Below, one piece after another: positions 36,679 through 47,833 of a stretch of DNA of 64,000 nt. Within the stretch, counting starts at the first letter, position 1, and each line of letters opens with the position of its first letter. The notes under the pieces are model-generated. The model worked only from the letters and a program-made list of their open reading frames with translations, was not told the DNA's origin and did not search any database. The position numbers and the translations under genes are program-made. Source of the stretch: Pseudomonas putida (GTDB lineage: Bacteria > Pseudomonadota > Gammaproteobacteria > Pseudomonadales > Pseudomonadaceae); NCBI RefSeq assembly GCF_004357765.1, contig NZ_SMTE01000008.1, positions 248,001 through 312,000 of the forward strand. Reading direction: 5' to 3'.

Positions 36679-37557
36679 TCAAGCCGACAGTTTACGCCGG
36701 GCCAGCCATCCGCCCAAGAGCCCTGTCAGGCATCCGATGAGCAGTCCGCCGACATGGGCGGCGTTGGCGATCTGACCGAAACCGAGCTGATCGACCACAC
36801 CGCTCAGGCAGACGACCAGCCAGATGAGCATCATCGCGATCACGCTCCGGGGTAGGCTGAAATAGCGGCTCGGGGCCAGCCACTGGAACAGCCAGACATG
36901 CCCGAGCAATCCGTACAGCACGCCGGACAAGCCGCCGAACAGGCTCGGCCCGCTGGCGAAGTGCTGGGCCAGGTTGGATACCAGGCTGAACAGCAGGGTC
37001 AGGCTCAGCAACATCCAGGCGCCCTGGCGCAGTTCGATGCGCTTGCCCAGCTCCCAGTACCACAGGGCATTCATCACCAGGTGAAGGACGCCGAAATGCA
37101 GCAGCATCGGCGACACCAGTCGCCACCACTGGCCTTCACTCAGGCCCTGGGCCAGCGAGGTGAAATACAGATAGTCGCCCTGCACGTCGAAGTCGAGGAA
37201 GGTGAACCAGTGAAGGGTAGACAGGTTGTCGCCCAAACCGGTGATTCCGGCGACGATCAGGCACAGCAGCAGCACGGCGGCGGTGACCTTGCAGGCGCGG
37301 GCCTGGAACAGCAGGGACGGCTGGGGCGCCGGTCCGCCAGGCATGCCTGGGGTCATCGGACCGGCGAAGTCGGCATTGCCATCCGGGAAGCGCCGATACA
37401 GCTCCTCGACCTGCCCGGCCAAGGTGTCCGGCGCCCAGAGCACCTGCGTCTCGCCCTCCACGCTGACCCGGTGTGGCAGCCCCAGGCGCTGCAACATGGC
37501 GACGAAGCCACTGAGGTCCTGCTGCAACGGCAGGCGCATCACCGCGACGATATTCAT
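36679..37557 (-). CDS. Rhomboid family intramembrane serine protease
   Basis: A 292-residue GlpG-like rhomboid. The cytosolic N-terminal domain (about 1-90) is followed by six membrane helices. The catalytic Ser is in GGLSGVLYGLL and the catalytic His in NAAHVGGLLIGCLTG. It cleaves substrates within the membrane; the natural targets are unknown. Its ATG overlaps the phosphoesterase stop by 4 bp (ATGA), so it is the third gene of the nadK operon. Confidence 0.92.
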   Translation of the reverse strand: MNIVAVMRLPLQQDLSGFVAMLQRLGLPHRVSVEGETQVLWAPDTLAGQVEELYRRFPDGNADFAGPMTPGMPGGPAPQPSLLFQARACKVTAAVLLLCLIVAGITGLGDNLSTLHWFTFLDFDVQGDYLYFTSLAQGLSEGQWWRLVSPMLLHFGVLHLVMNALWYWELGKRIELRQGAWMLLSLTLLFSLVSNLAQHFASGPSLFGGLSGVLYGLLGHVWLFQWLAPSRYFSLPRSVIAMMLIWLVVCLSGVVDQLGFGQIANAAHVGGLLIGCLTGLLGGWLARRKLSA

Positions 37558-38525
37558 GGTGTTACCTGTGGGCGCTCGACATCGACCCAGACGAACTTGT
37601 GCGGGTCGATGCAGGTTTCATCGTCCAACCGATAGGCCACCAGTTTGCCGTACAGCACCGCGCTGTAGTCCAGGCAGGCCAGGTTGGCGCGGATCGGTGC
37701 AGGCCGCCCGCTCCGCCAGTAATGGCCGACGAACAGCAGTGGCTCGTCCTCGGCATAACGCAGCAGGGCATTCTTCTGCTTGGGATCGAGCGGTGTGCGT
37801 GCCACCGCTTCAGGCAATGCGTCGGGCTGGAAGACGATGTCGCCGTACGTCTGTGGATCTTCTTCCCAGAACTTGGTGCGGAAGAAGGCCCGGGTCAGGC
37901 CATCGCCGCCGGTCAAGGTCAGGCCATCCGGCAGGCGCATGTCGGTACCGCGCAGCAGGCGGTTGCACACCGTGGCGGCGAAGCTGCCGGACACGGCCGA
38001 CGCCTGGATGAAATGCTCGTCGATACAGCCGTCGGGGTGTTGCTGGCGCAGCGGTTCGATCAGGCGCGGGTCCCAGCAGGCGTGCACCAGGCGGAAGCGC
38101 CCGGCGTCGACGAACAGTGGCAGCTCGTAGAACCACTGGAGGAAATCGTGCCAGTCAGCCGGGTGGTGAGCGAACTGGGTCAAGGTCTCGTCGATCAAGC
38201 GCGCGTGGCGCGGGGTATGTTCGCGTACGAACGCCTTGCCGCTGCCGGGCAATGCCGGGGTGACCCAGCCCAGGGCGTTGTACTCGTGGTTGCCCATGAT
38301 GCAGAACGCCTGGCCGGCCTCGACCATGTCATGGACGATGTGCAGCGCTTCGCGGATACGCGGGCCGCGGTCGACGATATCGCCCAGGAACAGCGCCTGG
38401 CGCCAAGGGTGGCGCCAGACACCGGCGACACGTTTGTAGCCGAGGGTATCGAGCAAACGTTCGAGTGTGTGTGCACAACCATGAACATCGCCGATGATGT
38501 CGAAACTTCGCGCCGGATCGAGCAT
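37554..38525 (-). CDS. Metallophosphoesterase (PPP-type)
   Basis: A 323-residue calcineurin-like phosphoesterase with GDVHG, GDIVDRGP and GNHE motifs and later His residues (HACWD, VGHYWRSG). Relatives include ApaH and PrpE, so protein or dinucleoside-polyphosphate hydrolysis is possible, but no substrate is certain. The ATG overlaps the nadK stop by one base (TGATG). Confidence 0.9.
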   Translation of the reverse strand: MLDPARSFDIIGDVHGCAHTLERLLDTLGYKRVAGVWRHPWRQALFLGDIVDRGPRIREALHIVHDMVEAGQAFCIMGNHEYNALGWVTPALPGSGKAFVREHTPRHARLIDETLTQFAHHPADWHDFLQWFYELPLFVDAGRFRLVHACWDPRLIEPLRQQHPDGCIDEHFIQASAVSGSFAATVCNRLLRGTDMRLPDGLTLTGGDGLTRAFFRTKFWEEDPQTYGDIVFQPDALPEAVARTPLDPKQKNALLRYAEDEPLLFVGHYWRSGRPAPIRANLACLDYSAVLYGKLVAYRLDDETCIDPHKFVWVDVERPQVTP

Positions 38526-39415
38526 CAGTCGTCCCTACCTCCCAAGCGGCTGCCCCAGCCGAGCTTGGTGCGACAGACCTCGTAGTAATTGTGGTCCAGC
38601 GGATGGATCAGGCGCAGCTTCTGCGCCTTCTTGCTTACCGTGATGGTATCGCCAGGGGCGCAGGTGAAGTGGTTCTGGCCGTCGCATGAGACCTGCGGGT
38701 AGATCTGCAGGTCCTTGGACACCACGATCTTCAGCTCACTGTTGCCATCGACCACGATCGGCCGGCCCGACAGGGTATGCGGATACATCGGCACGATGAC
38801 GATGGCATCGAGCTTGGGGTGCATGATCGGGCCGCCGGCTGACAGCGCGTAGGCCGTGGAGCCGGTCGGGGTGGCGACGATCAGGCCGTCGGCTTTCTGA
38901 CTGCAGACGAACTGGCCATCGATGTAGATCTCGAATTCGATCATCCGCGTCGATTTGCCCGGGTGCAGGACCACATCGTTGAGCGCGTCGCCTTGGCCGA
39001 TGGCCTCGTTATGGCGGCGCACCTCGGCGCTGAGCAGGAAACGGTTTTCCACCAGGTAGTGACCGTCGAGCACTTCGGCGACCTTTTCTTCCAGCTCGTC
39101 AGGACGAATGTCGGTGAGAAAGCCCAGGTTGCCACGGTTGATGCCCAGTACCGGGATGTTGTGCCGCGCCAGGGCGCGGGCAGCACCGAGCAGGCTGCCG
39201 TCGCCGCCGACCACGATGACCAGGTCGCAGACCTCGCCCAGCAGCTTGCGCGAGGACGTCTGCAGACCGTGACCGGGCAGCACTTCGGCGATGGTGTCTT
39301 CGAGGATCACGTGGAGGTGGCGCTCGAGGAGGAATTTTTTCAGTCGGCGAATGGTGTCGAGCACCTGCGAGCTGCCAAGGCGTCCGATGATACCGATATT
39401 GCGAAATTGCTCCAT
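38525..39415 (-). CDS. nadK: NAD kinase
   Basis: Phosphorylates NAD+ to NADP+ in the cytoplasm. The 296-residue protein has the GGDGS catalytic motif (VVGGDGSLLGAAR), NRGNLGFLTDI and ATPTGSTAYALSAGGPI, all diagnostic. The start gives MEQFRNIGIIGRLGSSQV. It leads a tightly overlapping minus-strand string with the phosphoesterase and rhomboid genes and diverges from the DUF1853 gene, with 88 bp between their starts. Confidence 0.98.
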   Translation of the reverse strand: MEQFRNIGIIGRLGSSQVLDTIRRLKKFLLERHLHVILEDTIAEVLPGHGLQTSSRKLLGEVCDLVIVVGGDGSLLGAARALARHNIPVLGINRGNLGFLTDIRPDELEEKVAEVLDGHYLVENRFLLSAEVRRHNEAIGQGDALNDVVLHPGKSTRMIEFEIYIDGQFVCSQKADGLIVATPTGSTAYALSAGGPIMHPKLDAIVIVPMYPHTLSGRPIVVDGNSELKIVVSKDLQIYPQVSCDGQNHFTCAPGDTITVSKKAQKLRLIHPLDHNYYEVCRTKLGWGSRLGGRDD

Positions 39416-39503
39416 GGGGCTCCTGCGAGGCTCTGCGGCGGGTGACTATGCCGGGATTATGGGCGAAACGACCAGCCAGCGGCAAACCGGCTATGCTCGC
39501 AGC

Positions 39504-40439
39504 ATGAAGCCTTTCGCCCCACTTCAGCACTTGCCCCGTGATCTGATCCAGCCCGCCGTGCGCGACCTGGCCTGGACACTGCTTTCGCCGCCGCTGCTCG
39601 ACGCCCCGCCCTGCCCCCAGCGCCACCCACTGGCCGGTAGCGCCTGGGCGTCCGATCCGCAGCGCCTGCACGACTGGTTGCGGGCCCTGGACGCCGATGC
39701 CCATACCTTGCACGCCTGGCTGGGACGCATCACCAGCCGGCGCCTGGGGCTGTATTACGAAGGCCTGTGGCAATTTGCCCTGGCCCAGGCGCCAGGCGTC
39801 GAACTACTGGCCGCCAACCTGGCGATCCGCGCCGAGGGCCGCACTTTGGGCGAGCTGGATATCCTGCTGCGCGATGGCGACGGCGCCCACCACCTGGAGC
39901 TGGCGATCAAGCTTTATCTGGGGCCCACCCACGGCGACGGGCACGATGCCACGCAATGGCTCGGACCAGGTTGCCACGACCGCCTGGGCAGCAAGCTGGC
40001 GCACTTGGCCGGGCACCAGTTACCGATGTCGGGCACTGCACGCAGCCGCGAGTTGCTGGCCGATCTTGGCGTTGGCCCTGTGCAGGCGCACCTGTGGCTG
40101 GGTGGGTATCTGTTCTACCCCTGCCCCGGCCATGCCAAATCGCCCAGCGGCGCCAACCCAGGGCATTTACGCGGGCGTTGGGTACGCCGGCGGGATTGGC
40201 CGGGGAACCGCGATGCCCGCTGGCAGCCCTTGCCACGCCACGCCTGGCTCGCGCCTGCGCGGGTCCTGGCCGAGCAGTGCTGGACGCAGGCCCAGTTCGC
40301 CGCGTGGCTGGCGGCATTGGAGGAATACGCCCCGGCGCAATTGCTGGTCAGGTTGCAGCAGGAATCCGATGGTGCCTGGCACGAGGTCGAGCGGGTCTTT
40401 CTGGTGGCTGACAGCTGGCCGAATCTGCCAGGAATTTGA
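39504..40439 (+). CDS. DUF1853 protein, possible PD-(D/E)XK nuclease fold
   Basis: A 311-residue soluble protein of the DUF1853 family. Residues 86-136 carry YYEGLWQF, then GELDILL (Asp119) and LELAIKLYL (Glu132, Lys136), an order and spacing like PD-(D/E)XK nucleases. No biochemical function is established. The ATG at 39504 (MKPFAPLQHLPRDL) is preferred; longer readings overlap nadK on the other strand. Confidence 0.85.
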   Translation: MKPFAPLQHLPRDLIQPAVRDLAWTLLSPPLLDAPPCPQRHPLAGSAWASDPQRLHDWLRALDADAHTLHAWLGRITSRRLGLYYEGLWQFALAQAPGVELLAANLAIRAEGRTLGELDILLRDGDGAHHLELAIKLYLGPTHGDGHDATQWLGPGCHDRLGSKLAHLAGHQLPMSGTARSRELLADLGVGPVQAHLWLGGYLFYPCPGHAKSPSGANPGHLRGRWVRRRDWPGNRDARWQPLPRHAWLAPARVLAEQCWTQAQFAAWLAALEEYAPAQLLVRLQQESDGAWHEVERVFLVADSWPNLPGI

Positions 40440-40574
40440 TGGAGGTCAGCGTGGGTCGACCTAAACGACACAATTTTCACCGACCTGGCGCAAAGCTTTA
40501 AACCCAATACCGATTACAGTTACCCCAGAGCGCCGAAAAGAGCGCCACCGTCGACCTGATGAAGAGGAAAATCC

Positions 40575-41120
40575 ATGGTTGCATCCACCCCTCCGGCCCA
40601 CTACGCACGCCTATCCATCGCCCTGCACTGGCTGATGCTGATACTGCTGGCCGCTGTGTACGCCTGTATCGAGTTGCGCGGTCAATTCCCCCGCGACAGC
40701 GCCGAACGCAATCTGATGAAGGACCTGCATTTCATGCTCGGGCTGAGTGTGTTCGTGCTGGTCTGGCTGCGCCTGGCCGTTCGCCTGAGCCGCCCGACTC
40801 CGCCGATCGTGCCCAAGCCACCGGCCTGGCAGACCGGGCTCGCGCACCTGATGCACCTGGCGCTGTACCTGTTGATGATCGGCCTGCCACTGGCCGGCTG
40901 GCTGATCCTCAGCGCCGCCGATAAACCCGTGCCTTTCTACGGGCTGGAGCTGCCGCACCTGATCGGCCCGAACCCCGACCAGGCCAAATTCATCAAGGGC
41001 TGGCACGAGCGCGTAGGTAGCTGGGGTTACTGGCTGATCGGCCTGCATGCACTGGCCGGGCTGTACCACCACTACGTGCAACGCGACAACACGCTGGTGC
41101 GCATGCTGCCCTACAAGTAA
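40575..41120 (+). CDS. Cytochrome b561
   Basis: A 181-residue inner-membrane diheme b-type cytochrome with four transmembrane helices. Likely heme His ligands are in IALHWLML, KDLHFMLG, and the C-terminal GLHALAGLYHHYVQRD. Relatives move electrons between the quinone pool and acceptors such as superoxide. A good ribosome site (AGAGGA) precedes the ATG. Its 3' end overlaps the convergent gene by 10 bp. Confidence 0.93.
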   Translation: MVASTPPAHYARLSIALHWLMLILLAAVYACIELRGQFPRDSAERNLMKDLHFMLGLSVFVLVWLRLAVRLSRPTPPIVPKPPAWQTGLAHLMHLALYLLMIGLPLAGWLILSAADKPVPFYGLELPHLIGPNPDQAKFIKGWHERVGSWGYWLIGLHALAGLYHHYVQRDNTLVRMLPYK

Positions 41121-42004
41121 CCGCGTCGCCCCTGCAACCCGCCGGTATGCACGAAGATCAGCCGCGTACCGGCGGCGAAGCGCCCCGCCTCGAGCTGCTC
41201 GTGCAGCGCCATCAGGGCCTTGCCGGTGTAAAGCGCTTCGAACGGCACACCACTGTGTCGTTCGCTGTCGGCGATGAACGCCAACAGATCAGCGTCGAAT
41301 CGGGCGAAACCACCCCGACAGGCTTCATGCAACTGGTAGCCGTCAGCACCGGCCAAGGCCGCCACCGCTTCTGCCACCCCGTGACTCGCCGGCACCGCCA
41401 GCGCGCCATGGACCGCGTGCGCGCCGTTTTCGGCCAGCACCAGCCCCGCCAGGGTGGTGCCGGTACCTGCGGCCAGCCACCAGCCGTGGTAGTCCGCCCA
41501 TCCCAGGTTTGCCAGTTGCGCCCGGGCCTGCTCGACCATCAGCGCACAGCCCTCGGCCCCGGCCAGCCCACCACCACCTTCAGGGATACAGTGCCAGCCG
41601 GGATAGCGGGCCTGCCATGGCACCCAGAAACCGGCGGCATGGCGCTCGCGGTAGGCGCTGTAACCCAGCCAGTGCAACTGCATGCCCATGGCCTGCAGGT
41701 CACGCACCGTGGGCGTGTCCTGGGCATGGCCACGCAGCAGGCCGGCGGTGGCGAAGCCGAAACGCTTGCCGGCAGCGGCCAGGGCATGGAGGTGGTTGGA
41801 ATGGTTGCCGCCGAGGCTGATCAGTCCCGGTGCGCCATGCTGTCGAGCCTGTTGCAGATGGTGGCGGAGCTTGAACCATTTGTTGCCGCTGATCAGCGGG
41901 TCGATCAGGTCCAGGCGCAGAATGGCGACCTCGATTTCGGCTTGGTGGAGCCAGGGAAGGTTCAGGGGTTCTAGAGGGGCTTGGGGGAGATCGTCGGGAT
42001 TCAT
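41111..42004 (-). CDS. D-cysteine desulfhydrase / ACC deaminase family PLP enzyme
   Basis: A 297-residue fold-type II PLP enzyme. The PLP lysine is in LISGNKWFKLRHHL and the Asn/His motif is SLGGNHSNHLHALAAAG. True ACC deaminases are about 338 residues, so D-cysteine desulfhydrase or a related D-amino acid lyase is more likely. The ATG at 42004 gives MNPDDLPQAPLEPLNLPWL. It is convergent with cytochrome b561, with overlapping 3' ends and no visible terminator. Confidence 0.82.
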   Translation of the reverse strand: MNPDDLPQAPLEPLNLPWLHQAEIEVAILRLDLIDPLISGNKWFKLRHHLQQARQHGAPGLISLGGNHSNHLHALAAAGKRFGFATAGLLRGHAQDTPTVRDLQAMGMQLHWLGYSAYRERHAAGFWVPWQARYPGWHCIPEGGGGLAGAEGCALMVEQARAQLANLGWADYHGWWLAAGTGTTLAGLVLAENGAHAVHGALAVPASHGVAEAVAALAGADGYQLHEACRGGFARFDADLLAFIADSERHSGVPFEALYTGKALMALHEQLEAGRFAAGTRLIFVHTGGLQGRRGYL

Positions 42005-42052
42005 GGGGGGCAGCTTAGCAGGGGTGCGCTTGAGAATTGCAGTGGGGCGCAC

Positions 42053-42080
42053 ATCGAGCGCCGCCCGCGCGGCGCTCGAT
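42053..42080. repeat. REP-like palindromic element (copy 3)
   Basis: A perfect 12-bp inverted repeat, ATCGAGCGCCGC and its complement, around a 4-base loop. It lies between fadH and the desulfhydrase-like gene, both on the minus strand. It is the most symmetrical of the three copies in this window. Confidence 0.75.
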
Positions 42081-42122
42081 ATCCGCCGCGCTACCAATCC
42101 CCAGCCAGGCCCTCAGCCCCCC

Positions 42123-44171
<2,049 letters not shown>

Positions 44172-44243
44172 TCAATGGCGAGATCACGGGATGCGGATGC
44201 CTCGTCGTCAGCGGGCCCCGTCGGTTGTCTTGGCGCCGACATT

Positions 44244-44256
44244 AAACAGGTGTTTT
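44244..44256 (-). promoter_or_regulatory. PsrA-like box upstream of fadH
   Basis: AAAC-N4-GTTT in the divergent fadH/TAXI gap (44160-44391) fits the GAAAC(N2-4)GTTTC-type motif reported for PsrA, the fatty-acid-responsive repressor of pseudomonads. An overlapping symmetry GGTGTT-TT-AACACC is also present at 44249-44262. Binding is inferred, not shown. Confidence 0.4.
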
Positions 44257-44391
44257 AACACCCTCAATGATCATAACTGACAATTTTATGGCCAATCTGC
44301 ACAACGCTGTTCGTGAAAGTTGGGCAGAATGGTCTTATTCGTTCTAGGTTTAATGGCGCAGCACACAACAACAATAAATGGAGAACGCCCC

Positions 44392-45342
44392 ATGATCCGA
44401 GCCCTTCGTCTGGCAATGGCCAGCACCGTCCTGACGCTGTGCGCAACCGCGCAGGCCGCACCGACCTTCATCAATGTCCTCACCGGCGGCACCAGTGGGG
44501 TGTATTACCCCGTGGGGGTAGCCATCTCGCAGCTTTACAGCCACGGAATCGAAGGCAGCAAGACGTCCGTGCAAGCCACCAAGGCCTCGGTCGAGAACCT
44601 CAACCTGCTGCAGTCCGGCCGTGGTGAGCTAGCGTTCGCCCTGGGTGATTCGGTGGCCGACGCCTGGAACGGCGACGCCGAGGCTGGCTTCAAGACCCCC
44701 TTGAAGAAACTGCGCGCCATCGCCGGCACCTACCCCAACTACATCCAGATCGTCGCCAGCAAGGAGTCCGGTATCCAGACACTGGCTGATCTCAAAGGCA
44801 AACGCATCTCCGTGGGCGCGCCGAAATCCGGCACCGAGCTCAATGCGCGCGCGATCTTCAAGGCTGCCGGGCTCAGCTACGATGACATGAGCAAGGTCGA
44901 ATACCTGCCCTATGCCGAGTCGGTCGAGCTGATCAAGAATCGCCAGCTGGATGCCACCTTGCAGTCCTCGGGCCTGGGCCAGGCGGCCATCCGCGACCTG
45001 GCGGCGACATTGCCAGTGGTATTCGTGCCAATCCCAGCCGATGTGGTGGAAAAGATCGGCAACAGCGCCTACCAACCGGCCGTTCTTCCAGCCAAGACCT
45101 ATGACGGGCAGGATCAGGATGTCCCCACCGCGGCCATCACCAATATCCTGGTCACCCGTTCGGATATCAGCGACGAACTGGCCTACCAGATGACTCAACT
45201 GATCTTCGACAACCTCCCTCGCCTGGCCACCGCCCATGCTGCAGCCAAGGATATCGACCCACAGCAGGCGGCGAAGAACCTGCCGATTCCCCTGCACCCA
45301 GGTGCCGAACGCTACTTCAAGGAAAAGCAGTTGCTTCCGTGA
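44392..45342 (+). CDS. TAXI-family TRAP transporter substrate-binding protein
   Basis: A 316-residue periplasmic binding protein of the TAXI type. The signal peptide ends TAQAAPTF; the family motif is LTGGTSGVYYPVG and later GELAFALGDSVADAWNG. GGAG lies eight bases before the ATG at 44392. It feeds the fused permease encoded next. The substrate is unknown; glutamate and other organic acids are known for relatives. Confidence 0.93.
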   Translation: MIRALRLAMASTVLTLCATAQAAPTFINVLTGGTSGVYYPVGVAISQLYSHGIEGSKTSVQATKASVENLNLLQSGRGELAFALGDSVADAWNGDAEAGFKTPLKKLRAIAGTYPNYIQIVASKESGIQTLADLKGKRISVGAPKSGTELNARAIFKAAGLSYDDMSKVEYLPYAESVELIKNRQLDATLQSSGLGQAAIRDLAATLPVVFVPIPADVVEKIGNSAYQPAVLPAKTYDGQDQDVPTAAITNILVTRSDISDELAYQMTQLIFDNLPRLATAHAAAKDIDPQQAAKNLPIPLHPGAERYFKEKQLLP

Positions 45343-45371
45343 GTCCACTTCAGTGCCAGAGGGTGTCATCC

Positions 45372-47399
45372 ATGAGCGAGCCTACACAGGGCCTGCACGC
45401 CAATGCCGAACGCTGGCCCAAGGCGCTGTTCGCAGTGGCCCTGGCCTTTTCCATCTTCCAGATCGCCACGGCGGCCTTTCCACTGATTTCCACCCAGGTA
45501 TTGCGAGCGGTGCACGTCGGCATGCTGTTGCTGGTGGTCTACCTCTGCTATCCGTTCCGTGGCCAGCACCGACCATGGCAGCCGCTAGCCTGGCTGCTGG
45601 GCCTGGCCGGCATGGCAACCGCTGTCTATCAATGGTACTTCGAAGGCGATCTGATCCAGCGTTCGGGTGAGCTCACGTCGACCGATCTGGTACTGGGGCT
45701 GGTCTTGATCGGCCTGGTCTTCGAGGCAGCGCGGCGGGTGATGGGGATCGCGCTGCCGATCATCTGCGCCCTGTTCCTGGCCTATGGCTTGCTGGGGCAG
45801 TACCTACCGGGAGATCTTGCCCATCGCGGCTACGGCCTGGACCAACTGGTCAACCAACTGGCCTTCGGCACCGAGGGCCTGTATGGCACCCCGACCTACG
45901 TCTCGGCGACCTACATCTACCTGTTCATCCTCTTTGGCGCCTTTCTCGAACAGGCCGGCATGATTCGCCTGTTCACCGATTTCGCCATGGGCCTGTTCGG
46001 CCATCGCAGCGGCGGACCCGCCAAGGTCTCGGTGTTTTCCTCGGCGCTGATGGGCACCATCACCGGTTCCGGTGTGGCCAATGTGGTCACCACCGGCCAG
46101 TTCACCATCCCCTTGATGAAACGCTTCGGTTACTCACCGGCCTTCGCCGGTGGCGTAGAGGCCACTTCGAGCATGGGCAGCCAGTTGATGCCGCCGGTCA
46201 TGGGCGCAGTGGCCTTCATCATGGCCGAAACCATCAACGTGCCCTATGCCGAGGTGGCCAAAGCTGCGCTGATTCCGGCCTTGCTCTATTTCGGCTCGGT
46301 GTACTGGATGGTGCACCTGGAGGCACGTCGCAGCCAGCTCCATGGCCTACCCCGCGACCAGTGCCCCAGCGCCTGGGCCGCACTGCGCCAGCGCTGGTTC
46401 CTGCTGATTCCGCTGTTGGTCCTGGTCGCCCTGCTGTTCTCGGGGCGGACCCCGCTGTACTCGGGCATGGTTGGCTTGGCGTTGACCGCCATCGTGATTC
46501 TCGGCTCGGCGATCATCCTGCGTGCCAACCAAGGCTGGTTGCGCGCGGCGTTCTGGATCGCGCTGGGACTGCTGTGTTCGGGCTTCTTCCGCATGGGGAT
46601 CGGCGTCATCTTGCTGGTCATCGCGGCACTGGCGCTGGCCTGCTGGTTCGTCCAGGGTGGCCGCGCGACGCTGCGGGCCTGCGTCATGGCACTGGCCGAA
46701 GGTGCACGGCATGCCGTCCCGGTCGGTATCGCCTGCGCGTTGGTCGGGGTGATCATCGGCGTCATTTCGCTGACCGGGCTGGCCACCACCTTCGCCGGCT
46801 ATATCCTCGACCTGGGGCGTGACAACCTGTTCTTGTCCCTGCTACTGACGATGCTGACCTGCCTGGTGCTGGGCATGGGTATCCCGACCATTCCCAACTA
46901 CATCATCACCAGTTCCATCGCCGCACCGGCCTTGCTCGAACTGGGCGTGCCACTGATCGTCTCGCACATGTTCGTGTTCTACTTCGGCATACTCGCCGAC
47001 TTGACGCCACCGGTGGCGCTGGCCTGCTTCGCCGCGGCGCCCATCGCCAAGGAAAAGGGCCTGTTGATCAGCGTCTGGGCGGTGCGTATCGCTCTGGCCG
47101 GCTTCGTGGTGCCATTCATGGCGGTCTACGATCCGGCGCTGATGATGCAGGGCGACAGCATTACCGCCACCTTGTACATGCTGCTCAAAGCCATCCTCGC
47201 CGTCGCCCTGTGGGGCTGTGCCTCGATCGGCCACCTGACTGCGCCCATGCCCTGGTGGGAACGGCTATTGGCGCTTATCGCGGGGATTTGCCTGATACTT
47301 GCCCTGCCCATCAGTGACGAACTGGGCTTCGCGCTGGGCGCAGCGGTGCTGGGTTGGCACAGCTGGCGACACCGTCCGGCAGTGAGGCAGGCCCTTTGA
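45372..47399 (+). CDS. TRAP transporter fused permease (DctQM-type)
   Basis: A 675-residue inner-membrane protein fusing the 4-helix DctQ-like and 12-helix DctM-like parts. Typical segments are SGVANVVTTGQFTIP and GMGIPTIPNYIITSSIAAPALLELG. The ATG at 45372 has AGAGGG upstream and is chosen; a GTG at 45339 overlapping the upstream stop would add 11 residues. It partners the TAXI binding protein and overlaps the DUF1850 gene. Confidence 0.92.
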   Translation: MSEPTQGLHANAERWPKALFAVALAFSIFQIATAAFPLISTQVLRAVHVGMLLLVVYLCYPFRGQHRPWQPLAWLLGLAGMATAVYQWYFEGDLIQRSGELTSTDLVLGLVLIGLVFEAARRVMGIALPIICALFLAYGLLGQYLPGDLAHRGYGLDQLVNQLAFGTEGLYGTPTYVSATYIYLFILFGAFLEQAGMIRLFTDFAMGLFGHRSGGPAKVSVFSSALMGTITGSGVANVVTTGQFTIPLMKRFGYSPAFAGGVEATSSMGSQLMPPVMGAVAFIMAETINVPYAEVAKAALIPALLYFGSVYWMVHLEARRSQLHGLPRDQCPSAWAALRQRWFLLIPLLVLVALLFSGRTPLYSGMVGLALTAIVILGSAIILRANQGWLRAAFWIALGLLCSGFFRMGIGVILLVIAALALACWFVQGGRATLRACVMALAEGARHAVPVGIACALVGVIIGVISLTGLATTFAGYILDLGRDNLFLSLLLTMLTCLVLGMGIPTIPNYIITSSIAAPALLELGVPLIVSHMFVFYFGILADLTPPVALACFAAAPIAKEKGLLISVWAVRIALAGFVVPFMAVYDPALMMQGDSITATLYMLLKAILAVALWGCASIGHLTAPMPWWERLLALIAGICLILALPISDELGFALGAAVLGWHSWRHRPAVRQAL

Positions 47400-47809
47400 C
47401 CGGACTGTGCCTGGGCCTGGCAGGGGTGGTGTGGGCCAGCCTTCCCCTGCAAGCCTTCACCCTGGCCTGGAACCACAGCATCGAAAAGATCCGCTGGGAA
47501 GAAGATTACCAGGTGACGCCCGAAGGCTTGCTGCTCAAGGAAGCCAGGGTGCGCGGCAGCGGCGCCGGCATGGAAATCCCCGACCAGGCCCAGCTACGCG
47601 ATGGCACCTGGCACTACACCCGCCAGATGCCTGCGCTGCAACCGCTGCATGCGGGACGCACGCCCGAGGCGGGCGATTACCAAATATGTACGCAAGCAGG
47701 CTGCCAGCCCCTCGCCCACTGGCTGGGCCCACCGCGCAAGGACATCGCCGCAGTGGATTTCTGGGCTTGCCCGCTGCCAGCGATCAGGGCAGATAACAGC
47801 GTGCCCTGA
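47396..47809 (+). CDS. DUF1850 protein of TAXI-TRAP operon
   Basis: A 137-residue small protein with one N-terminal hydrophobic segment and the family pattern LAWNHSIEKIRWEEDY...GAGMEIPD. DUF1850 genes regularly accompany TAXI-TRAP transporters, but their role is unknown. The TTG start overlaps the permease stop (TTGA). It is convergent with the BCCT gene, 24 bp away. Confidence 0.83.
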   Translation: MTGLCLGLAGVVWASLPLQAFTLAWNHSIEKIRWEEDYQVTPEGLLLKEARVRGSGAGMEIPDQAQLRDGTWHYTRQMPALQPLHAGRTPEAGDYQICTQAGCQPLAHWLGPPRKDIAAVDFWACPLPAIRADNSVP

Positions 47810-47833
47810 TCGCCGCAGCTGTGCTTTGATCAC

